From Saccharina japonica (taxonomy: Eukaryota > Sar > Phaeophyceae > Laminariales > Laminariaceae), in assembly GCA_008828725.1 (NCBI GenBank), contig MEHQ01001115.1, positions 172,780 to 236,779 on the forward strand: a DNA stretch of 64,000 nt. Reading direction: 5' to 3'. This document shows, piece after piece, positions 12,082-25,300 of this stretch; within the stretch, counting starts at the first letter, position 1, and the number at the start of each line of letters is the position of its first letter. The translations under genes and the position numbers were made by a program. The notes under the pieces are model-generated. The model was given only the letters and a program-made list of their open reading frames with translations. It was not told where the DNA came from and did no database searches.

Positions 12082-12369
12082 AACTGGTACGTCTCCAGGA
12101 TGAAGAATCGGCACAGACACTGGGTGTGCTGGGTGTCGACGGTTAGAAAGGAAGGTTTAACGTGAAGAACACACACATACATGTACCTGTTGCAATTGGA
12201 CTCCGAAACAAGTACGTTGGATCAAGTGCAAAACACACCACGTGACCCACGCCACTGGCCGCGAAAGAAAGTGTGTGTCCTGCACATTAAACCGTCCTTT
12301 CTATCTACCCGTCTACATCCAGCACACTCGGTGTCCGTGCGGATTCTTCATCCTAGAGAGATACCAGTT
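12082..12369. mobile_element. Foldback element with ~85-bp inverted arms
   Basis: The left arm (AACTGGTACGTCTCCAGGAT, GAAGAATCGGCACAGACACT, GGTTTAACGTG) is the imperfect reverse complement of the right arm (CACATTAAACCGTCCTTTCT, CGGATTCTTCATCCTAGAGA, GATACCAGTT), with roughly 120 bp between them. Single arms of the same sequence occur at 8370-8500, 45890-46000, 46125-46225 and 63620-63720, so it is a dispersed family rather than a local accident. Confidence 0.65.
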
Positions 12370-14727
12370 ATGTGGTCACAAAACTACGACACAGAGATAC
12401 TACACTGCAATGCAGTAAGCAGAGCAGACAATCCAATGCCATATATATACGACAGGCACGACTTACTTTGCTAGCAATATATTCCGAGTATAGCTGCGTG
12501 AAAGAGAAGGAAATAAATTAAACAAAAGGAAAAAAAAAGAGAAAAAAAAGCTACGAGTAGACAACTTCCTACTTGTCCATGGATGGTGTGTATAAAACCC
12601 TATATTAATACGTATACTAATCCAGAAGAACTTCGTTCATATGTTGATGACGATATTACCCTATACCGGTATGTCGTGGTTGGTGTGCAAATACACATTG
12701 TACAACTGTTGTTGTACAATGGTTTTGTCGTTGCGATGATTTACTATAACGAAAACCAGCTGTAATGGCCCTTGACAAGCTGCAACACACTTGGTTGTCG
12801 CCTAAGCCAACAACCTGAAACGCTACGTAAACAGTATATTGTTTCGTTCAACGCTGGTGATTACCACTGCTGCTATATTTTACGAGTACTACTTTTGTTG
12901 TGGTGGTTTTGTCCTGCAGTTGGTCGCACTTCGAAAAAACATGTCATTTGCCGAAGCCAATTTCGACAAATTGTATTGCACCGAATACGTACGTATACGA
13001 GTAGCATGAACGGTTTGATGTGAACAGGGCATTTATTTGCTCTCTCTCTCATATATTAAAAAAAAAATTAAAAAAAAACAGCTGTGAGCTCGAGGATTTC
13101 GTCGAAGCTCATCTTTGCTAGCTGAGTGTAATACTTCGATCGCGCGTACTTACGGGTTTTATATGTCCTCATGTGGGATGTTCATCCCGTATATATGAGG
13201 GGGACACAATCTGAGGCTGGCTGTAGAATTCAGGAAGTGTGTGTCTATTTGTGGTTTGTGGGGGGAGAAACAATTAAAATTAAATTGAAATTAAAATTAA
13301 ACAGTCTGAAATAAACGTACCAGGTATACTATAGTGTTCCGACGAGTTGGCGTGATAGAGTGGTTCTACTATTTGTAGCTATGTATGGTATATAAGAAGA
13401 GGTGTGCGAGGACAGGTTATGGAGTAAAACTTAAAAGCAACTGGCTGAATTTAATTAATTAGTGATTTGGGTTTTTAGTAGTGTGCATTTATGTGCTTGT
13501 ACCTATAATGTATCTTTAGTGGCAATTAGTACGTAGGGGGTTTTTTCTCAACCGTTTTATCCTTTGTACCTGTTAAAGGGGGGGGGGGGAGGGAGACACA
13601 CAGAGACAGAGTATATGTATATATGTTTAACATCATTTTACTATCTATCGGTCGCAAGCGTAGGCCAAACATAGTTTCGACTATACACGAGAGTTACTCC
13701 ACACAAAGTTATAGCGCGTTTTGCATTTGCGTGTTCGTTTGGGCAATAGTAGTAGTCAGTATTCGCATTTAGTCCGACGTAGGATATTTCCGGGAATTTT
13801 CCAGGTCACTAATATTGTATTATTGTATTCAGGTTTGGGGCTAGGGTTAGGGGTCCTATGCCCGTACCTTGATCCAACATGTCACCGGACGATCTGTGAA
13901 TAGTTCTCCTTCTGGGCTGTGCCATCGCCCTCATCTACTCTACCTACAACAATGTATACACACAAGGGCTACGTACGCATAGGCACCGGTATTTTCACGG
14001 GTAGGTAGGACAGGGGTTCGAATTGTTCGAGTCGATCCTACTATATACGTACATGTTATTCGAAAATGACGATCAATAGAAAGCAACGCCAAGGCGAGTT
14101 GAACTGTACCACAGCAGTATTGCTATTTTAGTGAATCGCGGTTTCCCGGACATTTCGTTCCACGTAGCACCAGTTGTTGTGTGTGTGGTCGGAGATCGTG
14201 ATCGAAATACCGATTCAAAATTAGTACCCTGGTATCAGTTTTACAGATATCATCCGGAGGTCAAGATGTCGCTTGTCTGCGCGATTCTCGATTTTGCCTC
14301 AACGACAACGTCGAAACCTTAAGACGCAACTATTTCACCAAATAAATGTGATGGGGGATCAGAGTAAACAGGACAGACCAAATAATGTTATTTCGGGGAA
14401 CCATAGTAATCGCGACCTACGCTACACCAGTAGTTTTACTAACAATATTTAGTCCTGATTACAATGTTCCCCGGCAATAGAAAACGTAGGGAAATATAAA
14501 GTTTTTTTTTGGTGAGTTCCGTAAGTCATATTTTTACTCTAAGGACTGTTCCACAGAAACCAGCGGTTTTCTCGGTGCGTATACAACTCTACTGTAATCG
14601 TCAAGCGCATCTTTCGGATAGGTTCCCCAACTGCATGCTGCATATTTTATTCCTAAGTACTACTGTTACTGCAGAAATAACCTATAATCTGCTAAATGTC
14701 GGCCAGAAGACCGTTGTTTTTCCTGAG
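12370..14727. other. Intergenic stretch, no gene recognised
   Basis: AT-rich with simple tracts (13050-13078, poly-G near 13577). Positions 13075-13245 resemble the complement of 46690-46862 (shared TCATCTTTGCTA, GCTGAGTG, ATACTTCGATCGCGCG), so they form another dispersed repeat family. GGGGCTAGGGTTAGGGG near 13835 is a short telomere-like patch. Confidence 0.5.
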
Positions 14728-14826
14728 GGGATTACGCGTAATTATCACCTAGGGATTACGCGTAATTATCACCTAGGGATTACGCGTAATTATCACCTAG
14801 GGATTACGCGTAATTATCACCTAGGG
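14728..14826. repeat. 24-bp perfect tandem repeat, four copies
   Basis: The unit is GGGATTACGCGTAATTATCA followed by CCTA, four times without mismatch. Each unit contains the 12-bp palindrome ATTACGCGTAAT. The 24-nt period keeps a short open frame, repeating GITRNYHL, but that frame has no other support as a gene. Confidence 0.9.
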
Positions 14827-15371
14827 AAGACAGGTTTTTCTAGCCTTAATAAAGCAGATGATGATATTGTTTTCGCAGCACTGCTCCTTGGGAATACGCC
14901 AGGCCACGTGTAGTTGGGCACATACTCGCAAAACCTGGGTGACCATTATTATAGTGGTATGCACCGCGACAAACTAGTTTCCCCAAACCTCAGAAAACAA
15001 ACGCTGGTTTGAACAAAGGCATATCGTCGGTTTTACAGACTGGTGAACCTTCATGGGCTACTTGCTGCTGCTGTGCTTGCTGTTGGTAAAAGCCACTGAG
15101 CTGCATCATCGTTTGACCCTCCTGCATCAAGGGCTAAAAAACCCCGTACATATTACAGAAGCCGGGGCCTATGGACAGGGACGGCAGTGCGCTGTCAAAG
15201 AAAGGCCTGCTCCTGAGCGCGGTGGTTTCACGTAGCGTCGAGCTTGCCCCCCCCCCCCGCCCGCCCTCGGTAGTTGTCGATTACATCCACCGCCAGGTTT
15301 TCTGTCTCGAAAGGGATGCGTGGTCGATGGTGATATTACTAAGGCAAGTAACGAAAGAGTGCCTCCCACCC

Positions 15372-16471
15372 TTCTGCCTGGTTGGTGAAAACCCAACGTG
15401 CTCCGTCCCGGCATTGTAGGGATGCGAGGGTCTATGGTCATACGACTACGGCCGTGCACGGTATGAGTACACCCCCCCCCCTCCCACCCGTTCCCACGTG
15501 TGCGCGTTACTGATGGGGATGTGCGATTTGTGTCAGCAGTACCGAAGAGGCATATACCCTCACACCAAGTCAAAACACGTAACATCACACATCACATGCC
15601 TCGCACAAATACTGCACGACATGATATGCACACCTGGTATAATTCTGCTTAGATGCTTGGTTTACACTGCATGGTCAATCTGATACAACACAGGCGTGTG
15701 CTCGTAGTATCATACACTGTAGCCATACCGTTCGACGGCTGTACTATGTTGGCATCGGAAGACCGTTTGCGCGATTTTCACGATAGTGGTGCGCAGGACA
15801 TGTACAGAGGCAGATAGGCAGGCTAGGTGTCAATAACACGAGGCGGGATCACCGGTTTTTGTTCCCTGTTGAAATGTCGCTGTAATCGTATATACATAGG
15901 CGTGGAAGCGATATCTGGGGTCTATCTATCAATCTCCTCAAGAAGCAGCCTACGTTTTGACCCGCCCAAGCTCGTCGATAGCTTAGTGTCACGTGCCGAA
16001 GCAAGGGAACAACGCATTCATACCTTCCATGCCACGTTATCTCCTTCCCGACCCTCCCTCCTGCGCTTCCCCAGTTCTCGTCCAGTCGAGCCGGCCAACC
16101 CCACGGCTCTTCGGGGCCTTGTGGTCACCTTTCTTGCGCGTGGGCATAGTTGTAACTCCTTTGTATCGCTCACTGCTGCCTGCTTCAATCGCCGTTAGTT
16201 GGCAGCTGTGGCGATTTCGTCGCCCCCAGTGGTATTACTGTATTATCGAAGGCTCAGGGGGGGGGGGACTCCCTAGCATCTCCTATGTTTTTGTTTAAGG
16301 ATTTATTAACGAACGAGACGGGCCCCGGGTTCATATCCCAGTCACGGCTGACTGAGCAGCTCAGGGGGTTAGCACTGACACGTACATAAAGGCATTAGGC
16401 AGTTAAAAATATATATCGAAGTAGATTTTTCGCTTTTTTATAAATGCATGTCCACACAACAGCCAGCCAGG
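15372..16471. repeat. 1.1-kb duplication, proximal copy
   Basis: Matches 16611-17706 at an offset of about 1237 bp. The first ~340 bp carry scattered substitutions and small indels. From about 15722 onward the copies look identical apart from the length of one G-run. The copy ends one base before the N at 16472. The 123-codon open frame at 15827-16198 is repeated exactly at 17064-17435 but has no recognisable domain and may simply be open by chance. Confidence 0.85.
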
Positions 16472-16472
16472 N
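16472..16472. other. Ambiguous base N at a duplication edge
   Basis: A single N sits exactly where the proximal 1.1-kb copy stops matching the distal one. This suggests an assembly join. A second isolated N is at 51235 inside a T-run. Confidence 0.9.
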
Positions 16473-16610
16473 GAATTTAAATGAACTCATTGAAGCTGTC
16501 ATCCTTTTGCACGTCCGCCTCACAAGCGGTTCTGAGTAGAATGCAGCTCACCTTTCATGCGACCCGCCTAACACCTCAAGGCGCTTCGCACCATTGGTGC
16601 AAAAAGCAAT

Positions 16611-17706
16611 GTCTGCCTGGTCGGCGAAAACCCGAGATGCTCCGTCCCGGCACTGTAGGGATGCGAGGGTCTATGGTCATACGATTCCGGCCGTGCACGA
16701 TAAGGGTACCCCCCCCCCCCTCCCACCCGTTCCCACGTGTGCGCGTTACTCATGGGGTTGTGTGATTTGTGTCAGCAGTACTGAAGAGGCATATACCCTC
16801 ACACCAAGTCAAAACACGTAACATCACACACCACATTCCTCGCACAAATACTGCACGACATGATATACACGCCTGGTATCATTCTGCTTAGATGTTTGGT
16901 TTACACTGTATGGTCAATCTGATACAATACAGGCGTGTGCTCGTAGTACACTGTAGTAGCCATACCGTTCGACGGCTGTACTATGTTGGCATCGGAAGAC
17001 CGTTTGCGCGATTTTCACGATAGTGGTGCGCAGGACATGTACAGAGGCAGATAGGCAGGCTAGGTGTCAATAACACGAGGCGGGATCACCGGTTTTTGTT
17101 CCCTGTTGAAATGTCGCTGTAATCGTATATACATAGGCGTGGAAGCGATATCTGGGGTCTATCTATCAATCTCCTCAAGAAGCAGCCTACGTTTTGACCC
17201 GCCCAAGCTCGTCGATAGCTTAGTGTCACGTGCCGAAGCAAGGGAACAACGCATTCATACCTTCCATGCCACGTTATCTCCTTCCCGACCCTCCCTCCTG
17301 CGCTTCCCCAGTTCTCGTCCAGTCGAGCCGGCCAACCCCACGGCTCTTCGGGGCCTTGTGGTCACCTTTCTTGCGCGTGGGCATAGTTGTAACTCCTTTG
17401 TATCGCTCACTGCTGCCTGCTTCAATCGCCGTTAGTTGGCAGCTGTGGCGATTTCGTCGCCCCCAGTGGTATTACTGTATTATCGAAGGCTCAGGGGGGG
17501 GGGGGACTCCCTAGCATCTCCTATGTTTTTGTTTAAGGATTTATTAACGAACGAGACGGGCCCCGGGTTCATATCCCAGTCACGGCTGACTGAGCAGCTC
17601 AGGGGGTTAGCACTGACACGTACATAAAGGCATTAGGCAGTTAAAAATATATATCGAAGTAGATTTTTCGCTTTTTTATAAATGCATGTCCACACAACAG
17701 CCAGCC
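16611..17706. repeat. 1.1-kb duplication, distal copy
   Basis: Second copy of the 15372-16471 segment. It ends at CAGCCAGCCAGG and then continues into unrelated sequence. Both copies contain a stretch with a tRNA-B-box-like GGGTTCATATCCC followed by an A-box-like CAGCTCAGGGGGTTAGCAC. Confidence 0.85.
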
Positions 17707-19367
17707 AGGCCTCCTAGCTACTGATAGACGGTAATAATTCAGAAGCATCCAACTTAATTAATTACTTCAATCGTGTGGACTAAATAATATTATATATTAT
17801 AAGAAACATATGTGTAATAAGAAACATGAAATCTGGTCCAGGCTGGATTTATGATTTTAGATAGGGGTGCTTTGTACACTAATTTCAATATAACGACTCT
17901 CGAATTTCTCATGTTTCCCTAAATATCAGCCTGGCTGTTTTACTAGCCGGTTCCTTGTTAGTTGTCCTGTACGGTACTATATTTGATGCGGATTGACGCA
18001 AACGCCCGATCAACTGTGCGGTCGAGGGTTTGGTCGTATCTCATAGTTTCAAGCGGTGTCCAATAATTAGGTCGTGCTTACTGCATGCCTCTTTTTATTT
18101 CAATGGAAAGAAACAGCTGAGGCCCAGTATTTATATTTGGGGCCTGATGCATGATATTTTCGAAGAAATGGACGAATCGGCTGTGAGATCGACGACCCTT
18201 CGAAATATGCGCTAGGCACTTTATTGGGGCTGAAGTGAATAGGAGCCACCGTACAGTGTAGAAGTTGAAGGGGTCTTATCTTCTGACCTTCAGTGTGCTT
18301 CTTTAACACGAACTTCGAAGTTTGAGTTCGGGGTGTGTTCTTATCGCCGGGTTCGATATCGAGATTTTCATATCAAGGATTTCGTTGAAAGTCGATTATA
18401 GGCCTGAGGTGATGCTAACGGGATGTGTAGTTTTGTCCGTAGACGAAGTCACGGCCTCCGCAGACGAAGTAATGGACAGAGCAGGGTTTATTGGTAGAGA
18501 GAATGAGGCATGTCTGTATCTGTAACTGGGATAGAGATCAAGTTTGGTGAAGGGATGAAGGGCCCCGCACGCAGTCCTTTGGAGGAAGGCATCGCGTGCA
18601 GGTCAGCATCCCCACGCGGGAACAGCAGGTGGTCGGCCGAGGGGGAAAGGGGTCAATGCGTACATTGTTGGGTGTGATTTCGTGCATGTCATTTATATAA
18701 ATTTACAGAGGCGAGCAGTCAATGGGTCAGGCAGTAGGGGGATGCATGCATGTATAGTATACATACTCGAATATTAAAGAAAGAGCCAATGGCTTGAGAT
18801 CAACTAATGGCTACAAACGGCCTGAATGTCTAGGAAATGCTGAGCTACACTACCCAGACAACCCCCAGTAAAGAAGCGCTGAGGCACGCTCCATTCCAGA
18901 CTCAATTGATCCGAACGTGTCATGCACAAGATCGTACGTGGCACCTACTCATGATGCGTGCGTGCGACGTTCCGGGTACGATCGACATGCACAATGTTAT
19001 ACATACGTATAAGAGTGGATGGGTACACGCCTGCGGTTGTACACCTAAACTATGTGAAGGAGGTCCAGCCGTAGTTCCAGTATTTTCGCAGCCAGACGTT
19101 CGAACAATGCACTTGACACTACGGCTCCTTGCCGTCCCACCTAAACCTCTACCGAGTGGTGTGTAAGCCTTGGAAGGTTTAGAGCAAGGCCTGATACTAC
19201 AAACTCTACAAGGTGGTAAAGACGAGCTCACTATACGGAGTGAAATGTATTGCTGCGTGCTCAACGTTAAAATAGAAAATTCAATGATCCCACAGTAAGC
19301 ATTTTATCGATACTCTTGTTGCCGCAGGGGTATCATCGAAGTCGCTGGTGCTTCCTGTGTCGTAAAG
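17707..19367. other. Upstream flank of the LRR gene
   Basis: No gene recognised. A decayed family-2 MITE lies near 17810-17945. This flank should contain the promoter of the gene starting at 19368, but no TATA box or initiator can be pinned down from sequence alone. Confidence 0.4.
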
Positions 19368-22300
19368 ATGCGCGCCTCGACCCTGCGTCTTGCGCTACTG
19401 CTCGCTGGTGCTGGTGTCATTGACGGTGAGCGATCGTGTGGTCAGTACAAGGCCTCTCCAATCTCTGTATTTTAGCTTTATTTTGCAGTGTGGCTCCCAT
19501 CGACCTTGTCGAGCGTATTAGTTTCGGAAACGGTGGACGGCGCTAGGGTGCGTGTAACCCCGGAACACCTGTTGACTATCAACTGTCAAGGTGATTCCCG
19601 CCACGCATTCAAGCGTCATTGGGTTAAAGTCCAGGCTGGCGTTCGCCGATACATTTGCTGTCACTTTTAGAAGAATCCGAAACCCCAAGAGGGGCCCGTT
19701 TGTGCAACTCTTGTCACGTCCACGATGTATGCTCCCTATTGCTGCACTGTAGCTTCCTGCGCTTTACACGCAACGCCACCGCACGCCGCGAGTATTTGTC
19801 AACTGATGATGCCATGCCCGTTCTCAACACTTAGACTACCCCTCCCTAAGTCTATAGACGTCGGTACCTTTATGGGGCCAGAATAACGTTTGTGATTGTG
19901 AAGGTTCACGAGCTTGAAATGGGACACTAGGGGTTCAAACTATGATCAACCCGCGCACGTGTAATGTGCTGGTCGATTCGCACCGCTCTATCTGTTGTGT
20001 AATGGATGGCACAGCGAGGACGCAAACATATCGTAAGGGAGAACAATTTCACTGCTTCATCACGGTAGACACCGAACAAATGGTCCAAGTTCGGCAACTA
20101 TTCCAAACCGACTATCGCAAGTATTGTCTTAATAAAACTCTCGTGCAGTCTTGCCCGAGCTTGTGCTTTATAGAAGTTACATATTGGCGTGCAGAAAATG
20201 CTTGTTTTGTGAAAGTCACGCGTGATTGTAACGCCACGGACTGCACCTGACGACACTCATACGGTGCATTGCGCGGTCTCAACAACCAGGTCTGAATGAC
20301 TGCTTCGACCGGGCGAGCGCAAACTACAAGTGCCAGGAGGGGACCCCCAACGTGTGAGTCCACTTTGGCGTGAATGCGTATGATCCGCGAATAGTTTCAC
20401 GACAAATGGAATATATATATCTCTAATTCGATAGGCAGAAGATTAAGTTGCACGACAGAAGTACATTTCGAATGAATGGAAGGAACCCGCAAGGTAGTTA
20501 TATAGTCTTGGTTCGGCATGTACTGGGCGTATGAACCGTCGCTGGCGGCCATCCTTATGGCGTTACAGCGGAGAAGAGGTTTCTATATTAATGTTTTGGC
20601 ATTTTCCAAAACAAGCGGAGGACGCCGCTATAGGGGTCGGCCGCTTACTCTCTGACCGGACCAAAATCGACAAAGCCGGGAACTAATGTTCGATGTCACA
20701 CCACAACTACCAACCTTGACCATAACGCGTGTGTATTGCGTGGTTCGTTGCTTTCTTCCTGGTGCGTGTTATGCTTCAGCTATCTCACCGAGTGCAACTT
20801 AACGGACGAGGACGTTCCGGGCTTGGGAACCTGTTTGGACACAATTGGACGCGACTACATCAAACGTTTGTGAGTGAGAAAAATGGGGGGGGGGGGTCGT
20901 GCTGCACCGTACAGCTTGTGGTCACCATGCGTAGGTGCCGGTAAGTTAGCTCCGACGAGGTACATGAATATTGATAGTATAACCATCTATCTGGCGTGAT
21001 CTACCGCCCGCGTTCTGCAATGTCCTATATTTTCCTTGTAGAGCAGTGTCTCTACCGCATGGTGCGCGATGGGGCGGCGTATTTAGTTTACTGAGCCGCT
21101 GTGTGATACAATTCGTTCGTACCCGATAGCTGCAGAGGTTGGGACATGCCCACTCTGATTGGTAGGGTCCGCGGAGGGGGATTGTTGTGTCCTGGTATAC
21201 CTCTCGCCTCCCCCTGACCGTGTGCAAGGAGACAGCAATTGAACGGGCAACTTGCCTCAGGCAGTTGTTTCGCTTACGGTTTGCCACTCAAGAGCGCGAC
21301 TCGATGCTGGTGGTGTTAATCTCGTAAGTTTTACCGCGCTATCCTGTTTGTCTCCGCCCGTTACTTATTGTCGCCCAATCCCCTCAGGTTCATTGAAAAC
21401 AATGAGAACCTGACCACGCTGCCTACAGATCTTTTTCAGGGGCTTCCAATCCTGCTTAGGCTGTGAGTGCGGCTTGGTGCATGCTGCTCAGGAGGCTAAT
21501 TTGCCCCATTGCGTCATAATTACCTGCAGTGTTGCTCCTGATTTGCCGCACTCCCCACACTTTGGTATTTTCTTGTCGCGCCCTGTCAAATGGTCGCTCG
21601 GTCCAACGTCCGTAGTATCGTACGTAAGGCATGAATTTGAATCCGGTCAATCAAGGCTTGTGGGACGTTTAGTGGTCACCTGTATGATGTATATCTCGTG
21701 TGTGTCTACATGCCTACGATATTTTATGGGCACGGTTGGTACCCCTCCTGAGCGCGGGAGGTTGTCGAGGGACTCGATTGTAAGAGATTTCGACGATTCC
21801 ATGCAGCAGTTTGCCAGTTCCGTCCTTCAGCGATTTAAGCATGTACCTCTGACAGCCCTTTCTCGTAAATGGTCGCGTATGAATGTAGTTCCGCGTCGTC
21901 GGAATAGGTGAGAAAATTCTGTAGAACTTGTTTGACGAAAGTGTGTACCATGCTGGCAAACGATGGCCAAACATGCATGACGGCGTGATGACTGACAAGA
22001 CCTGTCGCCATCGCCGGTTCTGGGTTGTGTATTTTCACCAGGTCTCTCGAGGCCAACAACCTGCACGACGCACCACTCGGGCTGTTCGCCGGACTTACGA
22101 AGCTAGAACGCTTGTATGTGTGGCCTGCGTGCGCCTTGCGTAGGAGCCGTTTTAGACGTACTGATTCCCAGGTGCCATGAACAAACGACGCTGCCAGTTG
22201 AACTTGACAAGCATTTCCTGTCGGAATGTGGCTAACTCGTCGAGGGCCACGATGGTGCGGTCGTAATGCAGAATAAGTTACCACCCGCCCCTTTTCGCCT

Positions 22301-25300
22301 CCGAGTAATATTCCGTACACTCCATGCATCCCTGGATTTTGACCTTCTCCAGCCAAAGAGGTTGTTTGGGTGGCCCTTCGCTCTTGGTGATTAAATTGAC
22401 GCCGTTTGGCACGGACGAGCATATAACGAGGGCATACACATGATGGGGGGGATTTATAGGAATCTGAGTACGGCCATACGTTCCTCCCCCACTTCTTGCC
22501 TGACTCTGTACGCCATCAGGTACCTGAGGCACAACCACTTGACGACTCTGCCCGAAGGGCTATTCGACGACCTCGCAGACCTCGACAAATTGTAAGCGGG
22601 GTACGAGATTCCCGAAATATGCATGCATGTGGCTTCATGGTCGACAACCCGCCGATTGGGTTTCGGTGCAGCCACTGTCTATAAATAGCGGGAGGGCGTG
22701 GGCGTGAGGCTACTGTATTGGTGGCCATGCGCCTATTGAAAGGGGTCCCTACCCTTGTGTGATGTTGCCGAGCTTCAGGAAAACCCTGTCTTCATGCAAC
22801 ACCTGAGATCGTTCGCTGGGGTTTGATTGACGTACATGGTAACGGGTGCTCTGTTGCAATTCCAGACTAAGCCCATCAGTGCTTGAAGACGTACCATGGT
22901 GTCGCCAATATGTTTCTACCTGGGTTTGCAACGCACCGAGGTGTTTTTCGAACTTAGGTGAAAACCGTGACGGGCAAGCGATGCAGCTCGGGCACGTCAC
23001 CTCGCTCGAGGTTGCGAGGGATTCCGGTTGATTGTGATATAATCTATTCCCTTGTCTATTTTCGCTAAGATTCCAAATGATCTATTGAGCTGTGCAATGT
23101 GTTTACCTCCTAATATTATTTATTATCAGTGGTCGCGCAAGCCGTTCCCCCCTCGTAAGTGCGGAGCTGTCGACGTTGAATGGTGAAGTCGAATATACCA
23201 CGTGGGCTTTCGATTGGAAACAAGGGGTCTGGCGGCATGGTGACTGACTGCCCTTCGCGCCCCGATGTCTGTTATTTATCTGCATGCAACCAGGCTTCTT
23301 CATGACAACGACCTCATCGCTTTATCGCCCACGATATTTGACGGACTTGGAAAGCTAATTGAACTGTGAGTGGCTTCTCCTAGTTGCGTTGGGCCTGATT
23401 GTCGAAGTCTCACTTCAGACTGCCGCGCGAAACCGCTAATACCAACGGACCGGAGAGATGGTTCAAGTGATATTTCCGTAATGAGGTCAGGTAATGTGTA
23501 TCCGGGTGCGCCACAGTGCGGTCGAGAGGTTTAAGGCTGAATCTGCAGTTTGCGCACCGTCAGGTAGTGGCCTTCACTTGCCTGGTAGTTCGGAGCGCCC
23601 ATGCGCTTGACTCTGCTATCATTTAGTAGGGTGAGCATGTACCAATTCAGACAATCTGCGTAAAAGAGTGCTTTGTTTTTGGAATTATGAAACCGTTGGG
23701 GTTTTAGTATATGGACCAGTGAACGGCTACCTACGATACTCCAACTCGGTTAGGTTATGGAAATATTTGAAACAAATGGGAGCAGATTGGTTAAAAGCGT
23801 GAAGCAGAAGTTGCTTCGTTTGCTACCAACCCACGCGAGCTACCCAACGCAAAACAGCTCTCGTTAAAAACGCAAGGCTAGTCCATTGTTTCCGACAGCT
23901 ATTTGGTTACCGTGAGTTGGAGTTGTTATTATATACCAGGTAATAAAACGACCACCTTAAACCCAACACCAATAAATTCCTCAAATTAACACATTAGTGT
24001 ATACAAGCCATGAACTTTAGGAACCTTTATGCCACAAGCCGAAGAAACTTAACAAGTTGCAGCAGCTTTCTGATAATTGGCAAAACCATACCTCTTTGTG
24101 TACGGCACCATCGCAGCCCCCCAAAGGCTCGACATGGCCAGATGACCCAGCGTGATATCATCGAAGTTGTATGGCTTGTTTCTACTCTGTGTGTTGATAA
24201 ATCTCGCCCCGTGGTGTTGTGTGTGCGATGTTTGGCTTATCGGTTCTACTTGAGGCAGGTAGCCCGCGGGGAGCTAATGAAAGTTCGGTTGAGTGTGTTC
24301 TATTCGGCTAGTGAGCGAACGTTGATGTCCCGGGAAAAACAAAACTCGATGCGTATGGAAACCACATGTACCGTATACATTTAGCAGTACGTGCGTATAT
24401 TGTGTTTCGCACCCGCCCGTCAATCTCGCCCACTCACCCACTACGTATAATGTATATATATCGGTACTTACCCCAAGAAGTGTACGAGGTGCTGTAGTTT
24501 GTTTTTTGTTTTGTTTTCGTATCCGCCTGCTCGATCGCGCGATCTCTCGCTCGACAGATCCCCCCGTCACAGCAGTATACTTTGGGATATTCGAAACACA
24601 CCGATAACGAAATTCAACTCTGTTCTTGAAATACCCAATCCCTTCTTTCAAAACGGAATACCGATTTAGGAACTTGTTTTTCTCGCTCGTCTAGTTGTAG
24701 CCCGTCGTCTTGGACATCGACATGTGCCCACCGCGCGTATGTCGACCATCTCGCCACCGAATCATCCCTGGTCACGCCTCTCTCCCTCTCGGGGTGAATG
24801 TCTCAGCTCCAACAGTTACGTTGCTGTAAACCCGCGTGTGTGTACAAATGCTATCACCCGTATGTTGATTTTCCTAAATAAACGGATTATAGTTCCGTAC
24901 AAATTGGCGAAACACAACGTGGGTGGCCGGCGAGAGACGGGCTGCTTGCATCCCTCTCGTGTCTCCATGGTCACGCATAGCCTAGGCACAAGAATAGCCA
25001 GCCCCGTCCTTCCGAACTGATAACTTGCATTGGTATATATTTCCGAACGTTCGATGTGTAGGCACCAGCGACCGCCGACGGTGGAGGCCACGTGTAGGCC
25101 CCCCTCGACGGCGAGTCGCGGCCGACGCCTTCCATCGCACACGTCCCCCGCATTTCCAACTGAACGCCAAACCCGCCACACCCGCCGCCACCACCACCAC
25201 CACCTCCTTCTTCGCCTAGAGCAGCCCGAGGCCGAGATAACGTGGCAAGAGACGGCCAATTCTGCCCTGTGTAGACCGCTCCCCCCATGCCTACGGCGAG

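Noticed and set aside
15827-17435. Two identical 123-codon frames
   Set aside because: Identity is explained by the segmental duplication. There is no domain and no other sign of coding.
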